From NCBI GenBank assembly GCA_910578115.1, contig CAJTPO010000035.1:1-47478 (forward strand): 47,478 nucleotides of DNA, in the 5' to 3' direction. Within the stretch, counting starts at the first letter, position 1. The number at the start of each line of letters is the position of its first letter. This stretch comes from an uncultured Lachnospiraceae bacterium (GTDB lineage Bacteria; Bacillota; Clostridia; Lachnospirales; Lachnospiraceae). Below, piece after piece: positions 1 to 8,470 of the stretch. The notes under the pieces were generated by a model. The model saw only the letters and a list, made by a program, of their open reading frames with translations. It did not search any database and was not told the origin of the DNA. The translations under genes were made by a program, and so were the position numbers.

Positions 1-3
1 TAA

Positions 4-124
4 GGTTGAATAAATCCTCTGATGAGCAATTTATTCAACCAAGAATTTGTGCCGAGGTGTCACAAATTCTAGTGATCGCAGAGCAGAATTTGAAATTCTG
101 CTCGCGTCCTCAGCGTAAAACGCT
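4..124. repeat. Four consecutive perfect inverted repeats upstream of rsmB
   Basis: Four palindromes stand head to tail. Arms are 4-15/29-40 (12 bp), 42-51/61-70 (10 bp), 81-91/93-103 (11 bp, almost no loop) and 112-116/120-124 (5 bp). All arms are exact complements. The last ends 18 bases before the rsmB start. They may form a folded leader, a terminator group for an upstream gene outside the window, or a repetitive extragenic palindrome cluster. The upstream gene is not visible, so the role is open. Confidence 0.7.
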
Positions 125-141
125 TCGTAATGGAGGAAAAG

Positions 142-1497
142 ATGAATATACGGGAGCTCGTACTAGATATTTTGCTGGAGTTTGACAGACAGGCCGAGTA
201 TTTGAATATCCTGCTCTTTGGGGTTTTGGAGAAATACGATTATTTTGACGGGAAAGAAAAGGCTTTCATTAAGCGGGTATGTGAAGGAACGGTAGAGCGG
301 CGGATTCAGATCGACTATATACTGGATCAGTTTTCCAGGGTGCCTGTGAGGAAGATGAAGCCGCTGATCAGAGAACTGCTGCGTATGAGTGTGTATCAGC
401 TCTTGTTTATGGAGCACATTCCCGATGCTGCTGTCTGCAACGAAGCCGTTAAACTGGCGAAGAAACGGAAATTTCAGTCTCTGCAGGGATTTGTGAACGG
501 CGTATTGCGGGCAGTTTCCCGCGGGAAGGATGAGATAGGATATCCCGACAGGCAGCAGGACGCCGATGCTTATCTGTCTGTTTATTATTCCGCCCCGGTA
601 TGGCTGGTGCGGCATTTGTGCGATGCGTACGGGAGAAAGCAGTGTGAAAGGATCCTGCAGTCCTTTTTAGAGAGAAGACCGGTCTGCCTCCGCATGAAAG
701 AGAGTTTGCCTGCGGAAGAGCAGGAGCGGCTTTTTGAGGCGTGGCGGGAGGCAAGAGTGGAAGTACGGAGAAACCCGTATCTTGCTTACGCCGTGGAGGT
801 AGTAAAGTCAGAGGGCATCAGGAACCTGGCAGGATATGAAGAGGGCGCATTTGCGGTACAGGATGTCAGCTCGATGCTGGTGGTGGAGGCAGCCGGTATC
901 AAGGCAGGCGATACAGTCATCGATGTGTGTGCGGCTCCCGGCGGCAAGGCCATCCACGCAGCAGAGAAGCTGGCGGGAACAGGGCAGGTGATCGCCTGTG
1001 ACCTGACCGCCTATAAGACGGCGAAGATCGAAGCGAACAGGGACAGAATGCAGATTAACAATCTTTCCGTTGTAATACAGGATGCCAGAGAGAGAGATGA
1101 GAAGCTGGTGGGGCGGGCGGATGTGCTTTTGGTGGATGTGCCCTGTTCGGGTTTAGGGGTGATCGGCAAGAAGCAGGATATCAAGTATCGGGTGACCGGG
1201 CAGTCCCTGCAGGATATCGTCAAACTGCAGAGAGAGATCGTGCGCAATGTGGTACAGTATCTAAAACCGGAAGGGGTCATGATGTACAGTACCTGCACCA
1301 TGAACCCGGAAGAAAACGAGAAGATGGTTGAGTGGATCTGCCGCGAATTTGCCATGGAGACGGTGGGGATGCAGGCGGAATTGCCGGATGCGTTAAAGCC
1401 ATTGGGAGAAAAGGGATTTCTCCAATTGCTGCCGGGGATCCATGAGACGGATGGCTTCTTTATTGCCAGATTGCGCAGGCGGGAGCAGGCTGAGTAA
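142..1497 (+). CDS. rsmB: 16S rRNA m5C967 methyltransferase RsmB (Sun/NOL1/NOP2 family)
   Basis: It transfers a methyl group from S-adenosylmethionine to C5 of a cytosine in 16S rRNA (C967 in E. coli). The N-terminal third is a NusB-like helical RNA-binding domain, and the C-terminal part is a Rossmann methyltransferase. The SAM-binding motif CAAPGGK is at about residues 262-268. The family's two cysteine motifs are present: PCSG near 334 and STCTMNPEEN near 383. At 451 aa the length is normal. I chose ATG 142 over the in-frame ATG at 130 because GGAGG sits 6-8 bases upstream of 142 and nothing suitable precedes 130. It is the first gene of a run continuing into rlmN. Confidence 0.93.
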   Translation: MNIRELVLDILLEFDRQAEYLNILLFGVLEKYDYFDGKEKAFIKRVCEGTVERRIQIDYILDQFSRVPVRKMKPLIRELLRMSVYQLLFMEHIPDAAVCNEAVKLAKKRKFQSLQGFVNGVLRAVSRGKDEIGYPDRQQDADAYLSVYYSAPVWLVRHLCDAYGRKQCERILQSFLERRPVCLRMKESLPAEEQERLFEAWREARVEVRRNPYLAYAVEVVKSEGIRNLAGYEEGAFAVQDVSSMLVVEAAGIKAGDTVIDVCAAPGGKAIHAAEKLAGTGQVIACDLTAYKTAKIEANRDRMQINNLSVVIQDARERDEKLVGRADVLLVDVPCSGLGVIGKKQDIKYRVTGQSLQDIVKLQREIVRNVVQYLKPEGVMMYSTCTMNPEENEKMVEWICREFAMETVGMQAELPDALKPLGEKGFLQLLPGIHETDGFFIARLRRREQAE

Positions 1498-1575
1498 GAG
1501 GATGCCGCCTGCAGGGAGCAGGCAGCAGGAATACGGATCTGCTGATGCAGCAGGTGATATAGCAGGACGAAACGG

Positions 1576-2616
1576 ATGGAGAATATAAATAGAAAAGACA
1601 TTAAGTCACTCACTTTGTCACAATTAAAGGAAGAGATGGAAGCTTTGGGAGAGAAAAGTTTCCGTGCCGGACAGCTGTACGAGTGGATGCATGGTAAGCT
1701 GGCGGAGGGATACGAGGAGATGACGAATATTCCCCGCAGGCTGACAGAGCAGTGTGTGCAGCGTTACGATTATACGACGCTTAAGACGGTCCAGATGCAG
1801 GAATCCAGGCTGGATGGCACGAGAAAATATCTCTTTGCCCTTTCGGACGGTAATCTGGTGGAAAGTGTGTGGATGCGTTATAAGCATGGCAATGCCGTAT
1901 GTATTTCTTCCCAGGTAGGCTGTCGGATGGGGTGCCGGTTCTGCGCTTCCACCCTGGACGGGCTGGAGCGGAATCTCCTGCCCTCGGAGATGCTGGAGCA
2001 GATTTATGCGATCACGAGGCAGACCGGAGAGAGAGTATCCAATGTGGTGGTGATGGGGACCGGTGAACCAATGGATAACTTTGACAATCTGCTGCAGTTT
2101 ATCATGTTGCTGACGGATGAGAACGGGCTGCATATCAGCCAGCGGAATATTACCGTTTCCACCTGTGGCATCGTGCCCAGAATGTACCAGCTTGCCGACA
2201 GACAGCTGCAGATCACGCTGGCTTTATCCTTACATGCGGCGACGGATGAGAAGAGACGGGAGCTGATGCCGGTAGCCAACCGGTATTCGCTGCAGGAGCT
2301 GATGGAAGCCTGCACGTATTATTTCGAGAAGACAGGCAGAAGAATTACTTTTGAGTATAGTCTGGTAAAAGATGTCAATGATACAAATGAGGATGTTATG
2401 CAGCTGACGAAACTGATAAAAGGCTTGAACTGTCACGTAAATCTGATACCTGTGAATCCCATCAGGGAGCGTGATTATGTGCAGTCTGAGCGTCATGCGG
2501 TGGAGTCGTTTAAAAATAAACTTGAAAAAAATGGAATAAATGTTACTATTAGAAGGGAAATGGGTCGGGATATTGACGGTGCGTGCGGTCAGTTGCGGCG
2601 CAGATATATAGAATAG
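1576..2616 (+). CDS. rlmN: Dual-specificity 23S rRNA (A2503-C2) / tRNA (A37-C2) methyltransferase RlmN
   Basis: This radical SAM enzyme methylates C2 of A2503 in the peptidyl-transferase centre and, in characterised homologues, A37 of some tRNAs. The radical SAM cluster motif CxxxCxxC is at C116, C120 and C123. MGTGEPMDN and SLHAATDEKRR are the usual SAM and active-site stretches. The second catalytic cysteine, which forms the protein-RNA adduct, is C337 in the closing ACGQLR motif. The 346 aa length is typical. The gene lies 78 bases after rsmB with only a weak ribosome binding site. The A2503 position marks this as housekeeping RlmN; nothing suggests the resistance paralogue Cfr. Confidence 0.95.
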   Translation: MENINRKDIKSLTLSQLKEEMEALGEKSFRAGQLYEWMHGKLAEGYEEMTNIPRRLTEQCVQRYDYTTLKTVQMQESRLDGTRKYLFALSDGNLVESVWMRYKHGNAVCISSQVGCRMGCRFCASTLDGLERNLLPSEMLEQIYAITRQTGERVSNVVVMGTGEPMDNFDNLLQFIMLLTDENGLHISQRNITVSTCGIVPRMYQLADRQLQITLALSLHAATDEKRRELMPVANRYSLQELMEACTYYFEKTGRRITFEYSLVKDVNDTNEDVMQLTKLIKGLNCHVNLIPVNPIRERDYVQSERHAVESFKNKLEKNGINVTIRREMGRDIDGACGQLRRRYIE

Positions 2617-2679
2617 TCTTCGGGACCTGGCGCGGCAAGACAGCGAGAGCCGGTCCGGAGTAACAGGGGGAACAGTACA

Positions 2680-3426
2680 GTGCTTAGGTCCTATGCGACA
2701 ACAGATATCGGACAAAAAAGACAACTGAATCAGGATTTTATCTATCTGTCAGAGGGCCCCATCGGGAATCTGCCCAATGTTTTTATCGTGGCAGACGGTA
2801 TGGGAGGCCATAATGCCGGAGATTTTGCTTCGCGCTATGCGGTGGAGACAGTGGCGGAGGAGATAGAAGCTTCTTTTGAAAAGAACCCGGTGAAGATCAT
2901 GGGAAGGGCCATCGAGAAGGCAAATGCCGTGATCCGTAAGCGGGCCAGGGAGGACGTATCTTACAGTGGTATGGGAACGACGATTGTCATTGCTACTTTT
3001 ATCGGCAGATATCTGGAGGTAGCCAATGTAGGGGACAGTCGGCTTTACGTTGTCAATGAGAGGATCAGGCAGATCACGAAGGATCATTCTCTTGTGGAGG
3101 AGATGGTCCGAATGGGAGGAATCGACAGGGCTTCTGCGAGAAATCATCCGGATAAGAATATCATTACCAGAGCGATCGGCGCCAGAGATCATGTCGAGGC
3201 GGATTTTTTTAATCTGGAGTTACAGGCGGAGGATATGGTTTTACTTTGTTCTGACGGATTGACGAATATGATGGACGACGAGACGATCCACTGTATCTTA
3301 AGGAGAGGTGGCAGTCTTAAGGACAGGGTAGAAGAATTGGTGAGGGTGGCCAATCAAAACGGCGGCAAGGATAATATTTCAGTAATCGTTATTGAGCTGT
3401 CTGCAGACGAGGTGGAACATGATTAA
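2680..3426 (+). CDS. prpC: PP2C-type Ser/Thr protein phosphatase (Stp/PrpC), partner of PrkC
   Basis: This Mn/Mg-dependent phosphatase of the PPM family dephosphorylates the kinase encoded next door and its substrates. Visible metal-binding motifs are ADGMGGH (38-44), GDSRLY, DHSLV, LCSDGLTNM and the final GGKDNIS. The length (248 aa) fits bacterial Stp/PrpC proteins. The start is GTG 2680, supported by AGGGGG about ten bases upstream; no ATG gives a complete first strand. Its end overlaps the kinase start by eight bases, so the pair is probably translationally coupled, as expected for this widespread phosphatase-kinase module. Confidence 0.93.
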   Translation: MLRSYATTDIGQKRQLNQDFIYLSEGPIGNLPNVFIVADGMGGHNAGDFASRYAVETVAEEIEASFEKNPVKIMGRAIEKANAVIRKRAREDVSYSGMGTTIVIATFIGRYLEVANVGDSRLYVVNERIRQITKDHSLVEEMVRMGGIDRASARNHPDKNIITRAIGARDHVEADFFNLELQAEDMVLLCSDGLTNMMDDETIHCILRRGGSLKDRVEELVRVANQNGGKDNISVIVIELSADEVEHD

Positions 3427-5563
3427 GATAGGTATGATGATAGGAGAACGGTATGAGATCCTGGAGCGGATCGGTACCGGTGGTATGTCAGATGTATATA
3501 AAGCGAAAGATTATAAATTAAACCGATTTGTAGCAGTTAAAGTATTAAAACAGGAATTCAGTGAGAATGCCAATTTCGTCTCGAAGTTCAGGGTTGAGGC
3601 GCAGGCGGCAGCCGGACTCATGCATCCCAATATAGTCAATGTGTATGATGTGGGTGAAGAGGGCGGCATCTACTACATCGTAATGGAATTGGTAGAAGGC
3701 ATCACCTTAAAGAAATATATTGAGAGGAAAGCGAGATTATCCGTCAAGGAAGCGATAAGCATTGCGATCCAGGTATCCATGGGACTGGAGGCGGCGCATA
3801 ATAATCACATTATCCATCGGGATATTAAGCCGCAGAATATAATCATATCGAAAGAAGGCAAAGTCAAGGTAACGGATTTCGGCATTGCCAAGGCAGCTAC
3901 CAGCAATACGATCACTTCCAATGTGATGGGTTCGGTACACTATACGTCACCCGAACAGGCCAGGGGTGGATACAGCGATGAGAAGAGTGATATTTATTCG
4001 CTGGGTATCACCATGTTTGAGATGCTGACCGGCAGAGTGCCCTTTAACGGGGAGACGACGGTGGCGATCGCGATCAAACACATTCAGGAAGAGATGCCGT
4101 CCCCCAGAGAATACGTGCCGGAGATTCCGATCAGCGTGGAACAGATCGTGTGTAAATGCTGTCAGAAGAGTCCGGACAGAAGATATCAGTCCATGCAGGA
4201 ACTGATCGCCGATCTGAAACAGTCCCTGATCAATCCGGATGAGGATTTTGTTAAACTGGTGGACCCGGACGAGGAAGCTTCCACGAGAATGATCACGGAC
4301 AGGGATATGGCGCAGATCAAACGGCAGTCTGACAGACATGATTCCATGGATGAAGTGATGCGTCTGAAAAAGAACAATATGCGTGTATATGAAGAAGAGG
4401 AGGATGAAGAAGAGGACGAGGATGAGGAGGAATGGGACGAAGACGAAGAGGATTACGATCCCAGGATGGAAAGAATTACGACAATCCTGGCAGTCGTGGC
4501 AGCGCTCCTCGTAGGTTGTATTGTCATCTTTTTAGTCGGCCGGGCTATGGGAGTATTCCAGTTCGGTACGGTGCCGGAGAAGGAACCGGCACAGGAAGAA
4601 TCAGAAGAGCAGGTAGAGATGATCAAGGTGGCCGGCATGAATGTGGAGGAGGCTAAGCGCGCTCTTCTGGAGATCGGACTGACGCCGGAAATCCGCTATG
4701 AGGCAAGTGCTGTGCACGAGGCAGGGACTGTTCTTCGTGCCAGTGTACAGGGTGGTGCTGCGACGAGTACGGATCAGGAGAAGGTGATGCTCAACAAAGG
4801 GACGGTCGTCATTCTGACAGTGGCGGAAAGCGCGGAGGGAGTCAAGGTTCCGGCAGCCACCGGTAAGTCCAGAGAAGAGGCAACTTCTATTCTGGAGAAA
4901 GAAGGTTTTGTAGTCAATGTGACGGAGGGCTATGACCATACGGTGCAGAATGGGTATGTCATTTCCCAGTCACCGGAGGCGGGTACGACGGCACCGCCGG
5001 GATCCTCTGTCACGATACGGATCAGTCAGGGGGCGGATGAGAATAAGGTAAGAGTGCCCAATCTGGTAGGTATGGAAGAGATGGATGCTACCGTTACCCT
5101 GACGGAGCTTGGACTGGCGGTGGGAAATGTGACATCTACGGTCAATGAGGATGCCTCACTGGCAGAAAAGGTGTGCTATCAGAGTTATTCTGTCGGTTCC
5201 TATGTAGATAAGGGAACGGCTATTGACATTTCCATCAGTACCGGACCGGGGACAGCCACCTATCGCTATACGGAAGGAATCACGGCTCCGACGGAGGATC
5301 CGGATTATCAGAATGGTATGTCCGTGAACGTTACAGTTACGACGGCGGATGGTACGCAGCTTCTGAGCACCCAGACTACGACTTTTCCGGTAGCGGCTAA
5401 CTATACCGGCATCAAATCACCCACCGGGACCATCACTTTCACCTTTCGGGTAGAGAAGGAAGCAGCCACGATGACGGATCCCAACACAGGGGAGACCGTG
5501 ACCAGTGAAGCCGTCTCGGAAGACAGGACGGTAAGCAGAGAAGTCAGCTTTACGCAGGAGTAG
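3419..5563 (+). CDS. prkC: PASTA-domain Ser/Thr protein kinase PrkC/Stk1
   Basis: A membrane kinase that senses muropeptides or lipid II through extracellular PASTA repeats. The kinase domain covers about residues 10-275, with GTGGMSD (19-25), catalytic K41, HRDIKPQN (133-140) and DFG (153-155). An acidic juxtamembrane stretch of Glu/Asp lies near 323-345, followed by one membrane helix at about 353-377. Three PASTA repeats occupy about 400-612, and a Thr-rich domain of about 100 residues ends the protein. ATG 3419 is chosen because MIKIGM is a normal family beginning and gives coupling with the phosphatase; an upstream in-frame ATG at 3392 has no binding site. The unusually dense acidic linker is the only oddity. 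Length 714 aa. Confidence 0.94.
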   Translation: MIKIGMMIGERYEILERIGTGGMSDVYKAKDYKLNRFVAVKVLKQEFSENANFVSKFRVEAQAAAGLMHPNIVNVYDVGEEGGIYYIVMELVEGITLKKYIERKARLSVKEAISIAIQVSMGLEAAHNNHIIHRDIKPQNIIISKEGKVKVTDFGIAKAATSNTITSNVMGSVHYTSPEQARGGYSDEKSDIYSLGITMFEMLTGRVPFNGETTVAIAIKHIQEEMPSPREYVPEIPISVEQIVCKCCQKSPDRRYQSMQELIADLKQSLINPDEDFVKLVDPDEEASTRMITDRDMAQIKRQSDRHDSMDEVMRLKKNNMRVYEEEEDEEEDEDEEEWDEDEEDYDPRMERITTILAVVAALLVGCIVIFLVGRAMGVFQFGTVPEKEPAQEESEEQVEMIKVAGMNVEEAKRALLEIGLTPEIRYEASAVHEAGTVLRASVQGGAATSTDQEKVMLNKGTVVILTVAESAEGVKVPAATGKSREEATSILEKEGFVVNVTEGYDHTVQNGYVISQSPEAGTTAPPGSSVTIRISQGADENKVRVPNLVGMEEMDATVTLTELGLAVGNVTSTVNEDASLAEKVCYQSYSVGSYVDKGTAIDISISTGPGTATYRYTEGITAPTEDPDYQNGMSVNVTVTTADGTQLLSTQTTTFPVAANYTGIKSPTGTITFTFRVEKEAATMTDPNTGETVTSEAVSEDRTVSREVSFTQE

Positions 5564-5572
5564 GATAAGCGT

Positions 5573-6451
5573 ATGCAGGGCAAGATTATCAAGGGAATTG
5601 CAGGATTCTACTATGTTCATGTGGAGGGCAGAGGAATCTATGAATGCAAGGCCAAAGGAATTTTCAGAAAAGATCACGTAAAACCTCTTGTAGGGGACAA
5701 TGTGTTGACGGATATACTGGACGAGGAAGAGATGCTTGGCAATATCAGAGAAATACTGCCAAGAAAGAGCGCTTTGATCCGACCGGCTGTTGCCAATGTG
5801 GATCAGGCGCTTATCCTGTTTGCCGTCGTGAAACCGGATCCAAACTATAATCTTCTGGACAGACTGCTGATCCGGATGGAACAGCAGCATCTGCAGACCA
5901 TTATCTGCTTTAATAAGCAGGAAATTGCGTCCCGGGAAGAGAAGGAAGCGCTGCGGCAGGCATATGAGACCTGCGGCTGTCGTGTCCTGTTCATCAGCGT
6001 GCTGGAGGAGGAAGGGCTTGAGGAAGTGAGGGAGCTGTTAAGCGGCAGGACCACAACGGTGGCGGGACCCAGCGGCGTGGGAAAGTCGTCTCTGATCAAT
6101 AAACTGGCTCCACAGGCTAATATGGAGACCGGAGCTATCAGCGCTAAGATTGCGCGGGGAAGACATACCACCCGGCATTCAGAGATCATCGCTCTCGGCG
6201 AGGGAACCTATATAGTAGATACACCGGGCTTTACATCGCTGGACATCTCCGAGATCACGAAAGAAGAACTGGGCTTCTATTATCCAGAATTCGTGCAGTA
6301 TGAACCGTACTGCCGCTTCAGCGGATGCGCGCATATGAGCGAGCCGTCCTGCGGGGTGAAGGAGGCTGTCGAGTCGGGAAAGATCAGCCGGGTTCGCTAT
6401 GACAATTACAGGATATTATATCAGGAGCTGAAAGACCGGAAACGTTTTTAA
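5573..6451 (+). CDS. rsgA: Small ribosomal subunit biogenesis GTPase RsgA (YloQ/YjeQ)
   Basis: A circularly permuted GTPase that helps mature the 30S subunit. An N-terminal OB fold comes first. The GTPase motifs then appear in permuted order: NKQE (G4, 114-117), GPSGVGKSS (G1, 165-173) and DTPGF (G3, 216-220). The C-terminal zinc knuckle has C247, C252, H254 and C260. At 292 aa it is standard length. It starts ten bases after the prkC stop. The neighbourhood PP2C-PrkC-RsgA is a classic Firmicutes operon, and YloQ is reported to be a PrkC substrate in Bacillus. A strong palindrome 43 bases past the stop closes the operon. Confidence 0.95.
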   Translation: MQGKIIKGIAGFYYVHVEGRGIYECKAKGIFRKDHVKPLVGDNVLTDILDEEEMLGNIREILPRKSALIRPAVANVDQALILFAVVKPDPNYNLLDRLLIRMEQQHLQTIICFNKQEIASREEKEALRQAYETCGCRVLFISVLEEEGLEEVRELLSGRTTTVAGPSGVGKSSLINKLAPQANMETGAISAKIARGRHTTRHSEIIALGEGTYIVDTPGFTSLDISEITKEELGFYYPEFVQYEPYCRFSGCAHMSEPSCGVKEAVESGKISRVRYDNYRILYQELKDRKRF

Positions 6452-6493
6452 GCGCCGTAGCAAAATAATTATATTCGTGGGAAACTTAAACAG

Positions 6494-6527
6494 AAAGGGG
6501 GAATCGGCATTAGCCGATTCCCCCTTT
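6494..6527. terminator. 15-bp perfect hairpin after rsgA
   Basis: Arms 6494-6508 and 6513-6527 are exact complements around an ATTA loop. The stem is flanked by A-run and T-run (AAAGGGGG / CCCCCTTT), so it could terminate in either direction, although no long T-tract follows. A degraded version of its centre (CGACATTAGCCG) recurs at 6893-6910. Confidence 0.75.
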
Positions 6528-6572
6528 AATAACTTTAAGGTATAATTTATCTACAGCAGGAGGAGAATAAAC

Positions 6573-6752
6573 TTGTACGAGATCCACTTTTATAAAGATA
6601 AGAACGGCAAAGAGCCGGTAAAAGAATATATTGCCAAGCTGGCTGCGAAGAAGGATAAGGACGGCCGGACCAGGTTGAATAAAATTAGTGATGACGACAG
6701 CAGCCGGAAAGAGATGGCTTTCGATTTTGTGGCTATCGCTGCCACTCTTTGA
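6573..6752 (+). pseudogene. Clipped HigB/RelE-like toxin (phage Gp49-like) fragment
   Basis: The frame opens at TTG 6573 with AGGAGG about ten bases upstream. The start YEIHFYKDKNGKEPVKEYI is the typical N-terminus of HigB-type (Gp49-like) toxins, which are mRNA interferases of about 110 aa. Resemblance stops after about 41 residues, where an unrelated tail runs to a stop at residue 60. The catalytic C-terminal half and any antitoxin gene are absent. It is therefore read as a remnant of a toxin-antitoxin pair. Recognition is from memory of the family; the break point is an inference. Confidence 0.6.
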
Positions 6753-7040
6753 AAGATAGCGGTAGGAAAGACTGATGGTGCTTATTAGTCGGCATAAGCG
6801 GCAAAGAAAAATGTAACAAGGCTTTTAGGGGCGTTTCTGTTACCAGTTCTGGCTTAATATTTTTTTCGGCAAAAGTTATGATTTGGCAGTTAATTCGACA
6901 TTAGCCGAATAGTTTTCAAAATACTGTTGATGAAAAAGAGTCTGGCATGATATAATATAAAATCGTGTTGGATTCTTTTTCAAAAATCAGGATGATTGAT
7001 GAAAAATAACATCTGTTGTTTGCTGAAAGGAGTTCACAAG
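6753..7040. other. Gene-free stretch between toxin and integrase remnants
   Basis: No reading frame with a plausible ribosome binding site is visible on either strand. It contains the degenerate palindrome at 6893-6910 and a promoter-like pair described separately. The sequence is AT-rich and probably decayed mobile DNA. Confidence 0.5.
6927..6956 (+). promoter_or_regulatory. Sigma-A-type promoter with extended -10
   Basis: TTGATG at 6927-6932 and TATAAT at 6951-6956 are separated by 18 bases, with TG one base upstream of the -10 (TGATATAAT). It points at the integrase remnant at 7041 and could now drive ychF at 7216. Confidence 0.6.
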
Positions 7041-7162
7041 ATGGGCAAAAATTTGAAAGGCAGAGAATGATCAAAACAACGATGGACCGTTATGTGCATG
7101 TCACGGATGCTATCATATATTCCGATGCCAAATTGGTGCGGAATTGGTGCGGTAGAAAATAG
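7041..7162 (+). pseudogene. Internally deleted tyrosine recombinase (ICE/phage integrase remnant)
   Basis: With AAAGGAG upstream, ATG 7041 begins MGKNLKGRE, which resembles the first residues of Tn916-like integrases. The frame stops at once. From 7067, in another frame, MIKTTMDRYVHVTD matches the end of such integrases, just past the catalytic tyrosine region; it then degenerates and stops at 7162. Everything between, about 1.1 kb in a normal integrase, is missing. A short direct repeat (AATTGGTGCGG, twice) lies near the end. This reads as the scar of an excised or decayed integrative element. Family recognition is from memory. Confidence 0.6.
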
Positions 7163-7215
7163 AGATTTTCAAAAAAAGTATAAAATCATGGTTTTTAAGG
7201 AGGATATAGATAAAA

Positions 7216-8313
7216 ATGAAATTAGGAATCGTAGGGCTTCCCAACGTGGGCAAGAGCACACTTTTTAATTCTTTGACGAAAGCGGGAGCGGAATCGGCAA
7301 ATTATCCGTTCTGCACCATCGACCCGAATATCGGTATCGTTGCGGTGCCGGACGAGAGGTTAAAACTGCTGGGCGATATGTACCAGTCGAAGAAGGTGAC
7401 GCCTGCCACCATCGAATTCGTGGACATCGCCGGGCTGGTGAAAGGCGCATCGAAGGGGGAAGGGCTGGGAAATCAGTTCTTAAGCAATATCCGGGAAGTG
7501 GACGCCATTGTGCATGTGGTGCGCTGCTTTGAGGACAGCAATATTGTGCATGTGGATGGAGCCATCGACCCGCTGCGTGATATTGAGACCATTAACCTGG
7601 AATTGATTTTCTCCGATCTGGAGATTCTGGAGCGCAGGATCGCCAAGACCGGTAAGGCGGCGAAGATGGACAAGTCGCTGGGCAGAGAGGCGGCTTTGCT
7701 GGAGAAATTAAAGGCGCATCTTGAAGACGGAAAACTTGCGAAATGTTTTGAACCGGAGGATGACGATGAGGCGGCGCTGCTGGCTTCCTATAACCTTCTG
7801 ACTTATAAGCCGGTGATCTTCGCGGCCAATGTGGCGGAGGGAGATCTGGCGGACGACGGGGCAAATAATGACGGTGTGAAGAGCGTCAAGGAATTTGCGG
7901 CGCAGAATGACAGCGAAGTGTTTGTGATCTGTGCCCAGATCGAGCAGGAGATCGCGGAGCTGGACGAGGAAGAGACAGCCATGTTTCTGGAGGATCTGGG
8001 GTTATCGGAATCGGGTCTGCAGAAGTTGATCAAGGCAAGCTATCACATTCTGGGGCTGATGAGTTTTCTCACCGCCGGGGAAGACGAGACCAGGGCATGG
8101 ACGATCAGGATCGGCACGAAAGCGCCTCAGGCGGCGGGTAAGATACATACGGACTTTGAGCGTGGTTTTATCAAGGCGGAGGTAGTCAACTATAAGGACC
8201 TGCTGGAACAGGGTTCCCTTGCGGCTGCCAGAGAGAAGGGCCTGGTGGGCATGGAAGGCAAAGAGTATGTGGTGCAGGACGGGGATGTGATCCTTTTCCG
8301 GTTTAATGTATAG
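7216..8313 (+). CDS. ychF: Ribosome-binding ATPase YchF (Obg family)
   Basis: A P-loop NTPase that prefers ATP, binds the ribosome and is linked to stress and redox responses. Motifs are GLPNVGKST (7-15), the NYPFCTI switch region and the DIAGLVKGASKGEGLG G3/switch II stretch. The non-canonical NVAE stands in the G4 position, which explains the ATP preference. A C-terminal TGS domain ends with GDVILFRFNV. At 365 aa it is full length. The start has a perfect AAGGAGG twelve to fourteen bases upstream. It stands alone between the element scar and lgt. Confidence 0.96.
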   Translation: MKLGIVGLPNVGKSTLFNSLTKAGAESANYPFCTIDPNIGIVAVPDERLKLLGDMYQSKKVTPATIEFVDIAGLVKGASKGEGLGNQFLSNIREVDAIVHVVRCFEDSNIVHVDGAIDPLRDIETINLELIFSDLEILERRIAKTGKAAKMDKSLGREAALLEKLKAHLEDGKLAKCFEPEDDDEAALLASYNLLTYKPVIFAANVAEGDLADDGANNDGVKSVKEFAAQNDSEVFVICAQIEQEIAELDEEETAMFLEDLGLSESGLQKLIKASYHILGLMSFLTAGEDETRAWTIRIGTKAPQAAGKIHTDFERGFIKAEVVNYKDLLEQGSLAAAREKGLVGMEGKEYVVQDGDVILFRFNV

Positions 8314-8328
8314 CTTTTAACATATAAC

Positions 8329-8412
8329 ATTTAACAATAGTTATGTAATATTTAGCAATAGTTATATAATATTTAACAACAGCTATATAATATCTGACAA
8401 TATCTATTGTGA
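8329..8412. repeat. 21-bp tandem direct repeats, about 3.5 copies
   Basis: Units at 8329-8349, 8350-8370 and 8371-8391 are near-identical (pattern ATTTARCAAYAGYTATRTAAT), and a fourth, more diverged copy follows to 8412. Each unit has a small dyad (TAAC-AATA-GTTA type), and two carry TATAAT. They fill the space between ychF and lgt. Function is unknown; repeat protein sites or a simple minisatellite are both possible. Confidence 0.85.
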
Positions 8413-8437
8413 ACGACGTAACATGAACGACGTAACA
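8410..8437. repeat. Two exact tandem copies of a 14-bp unit
   Basis: TGAACGACGTAACA occurs at 8410-8423 and again at 8424-8437 with no spacer. It abuts the 21-bp array and ends 33 bases before the lgt start. Confidence 0.85.
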
Positions 8438-8470
8438 CAGTGAGCAGTGCAACGGAAGGAGCAGGAGCTT

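Noticed and set aside
18..26. CTGATGAG in the loop of the first palindrome, the core word of hammerhead ribozymes
   Set aside because: No matching GAAA core or third stem at the right spacing; the bases are simply the loop of a 12-bp hairpin.
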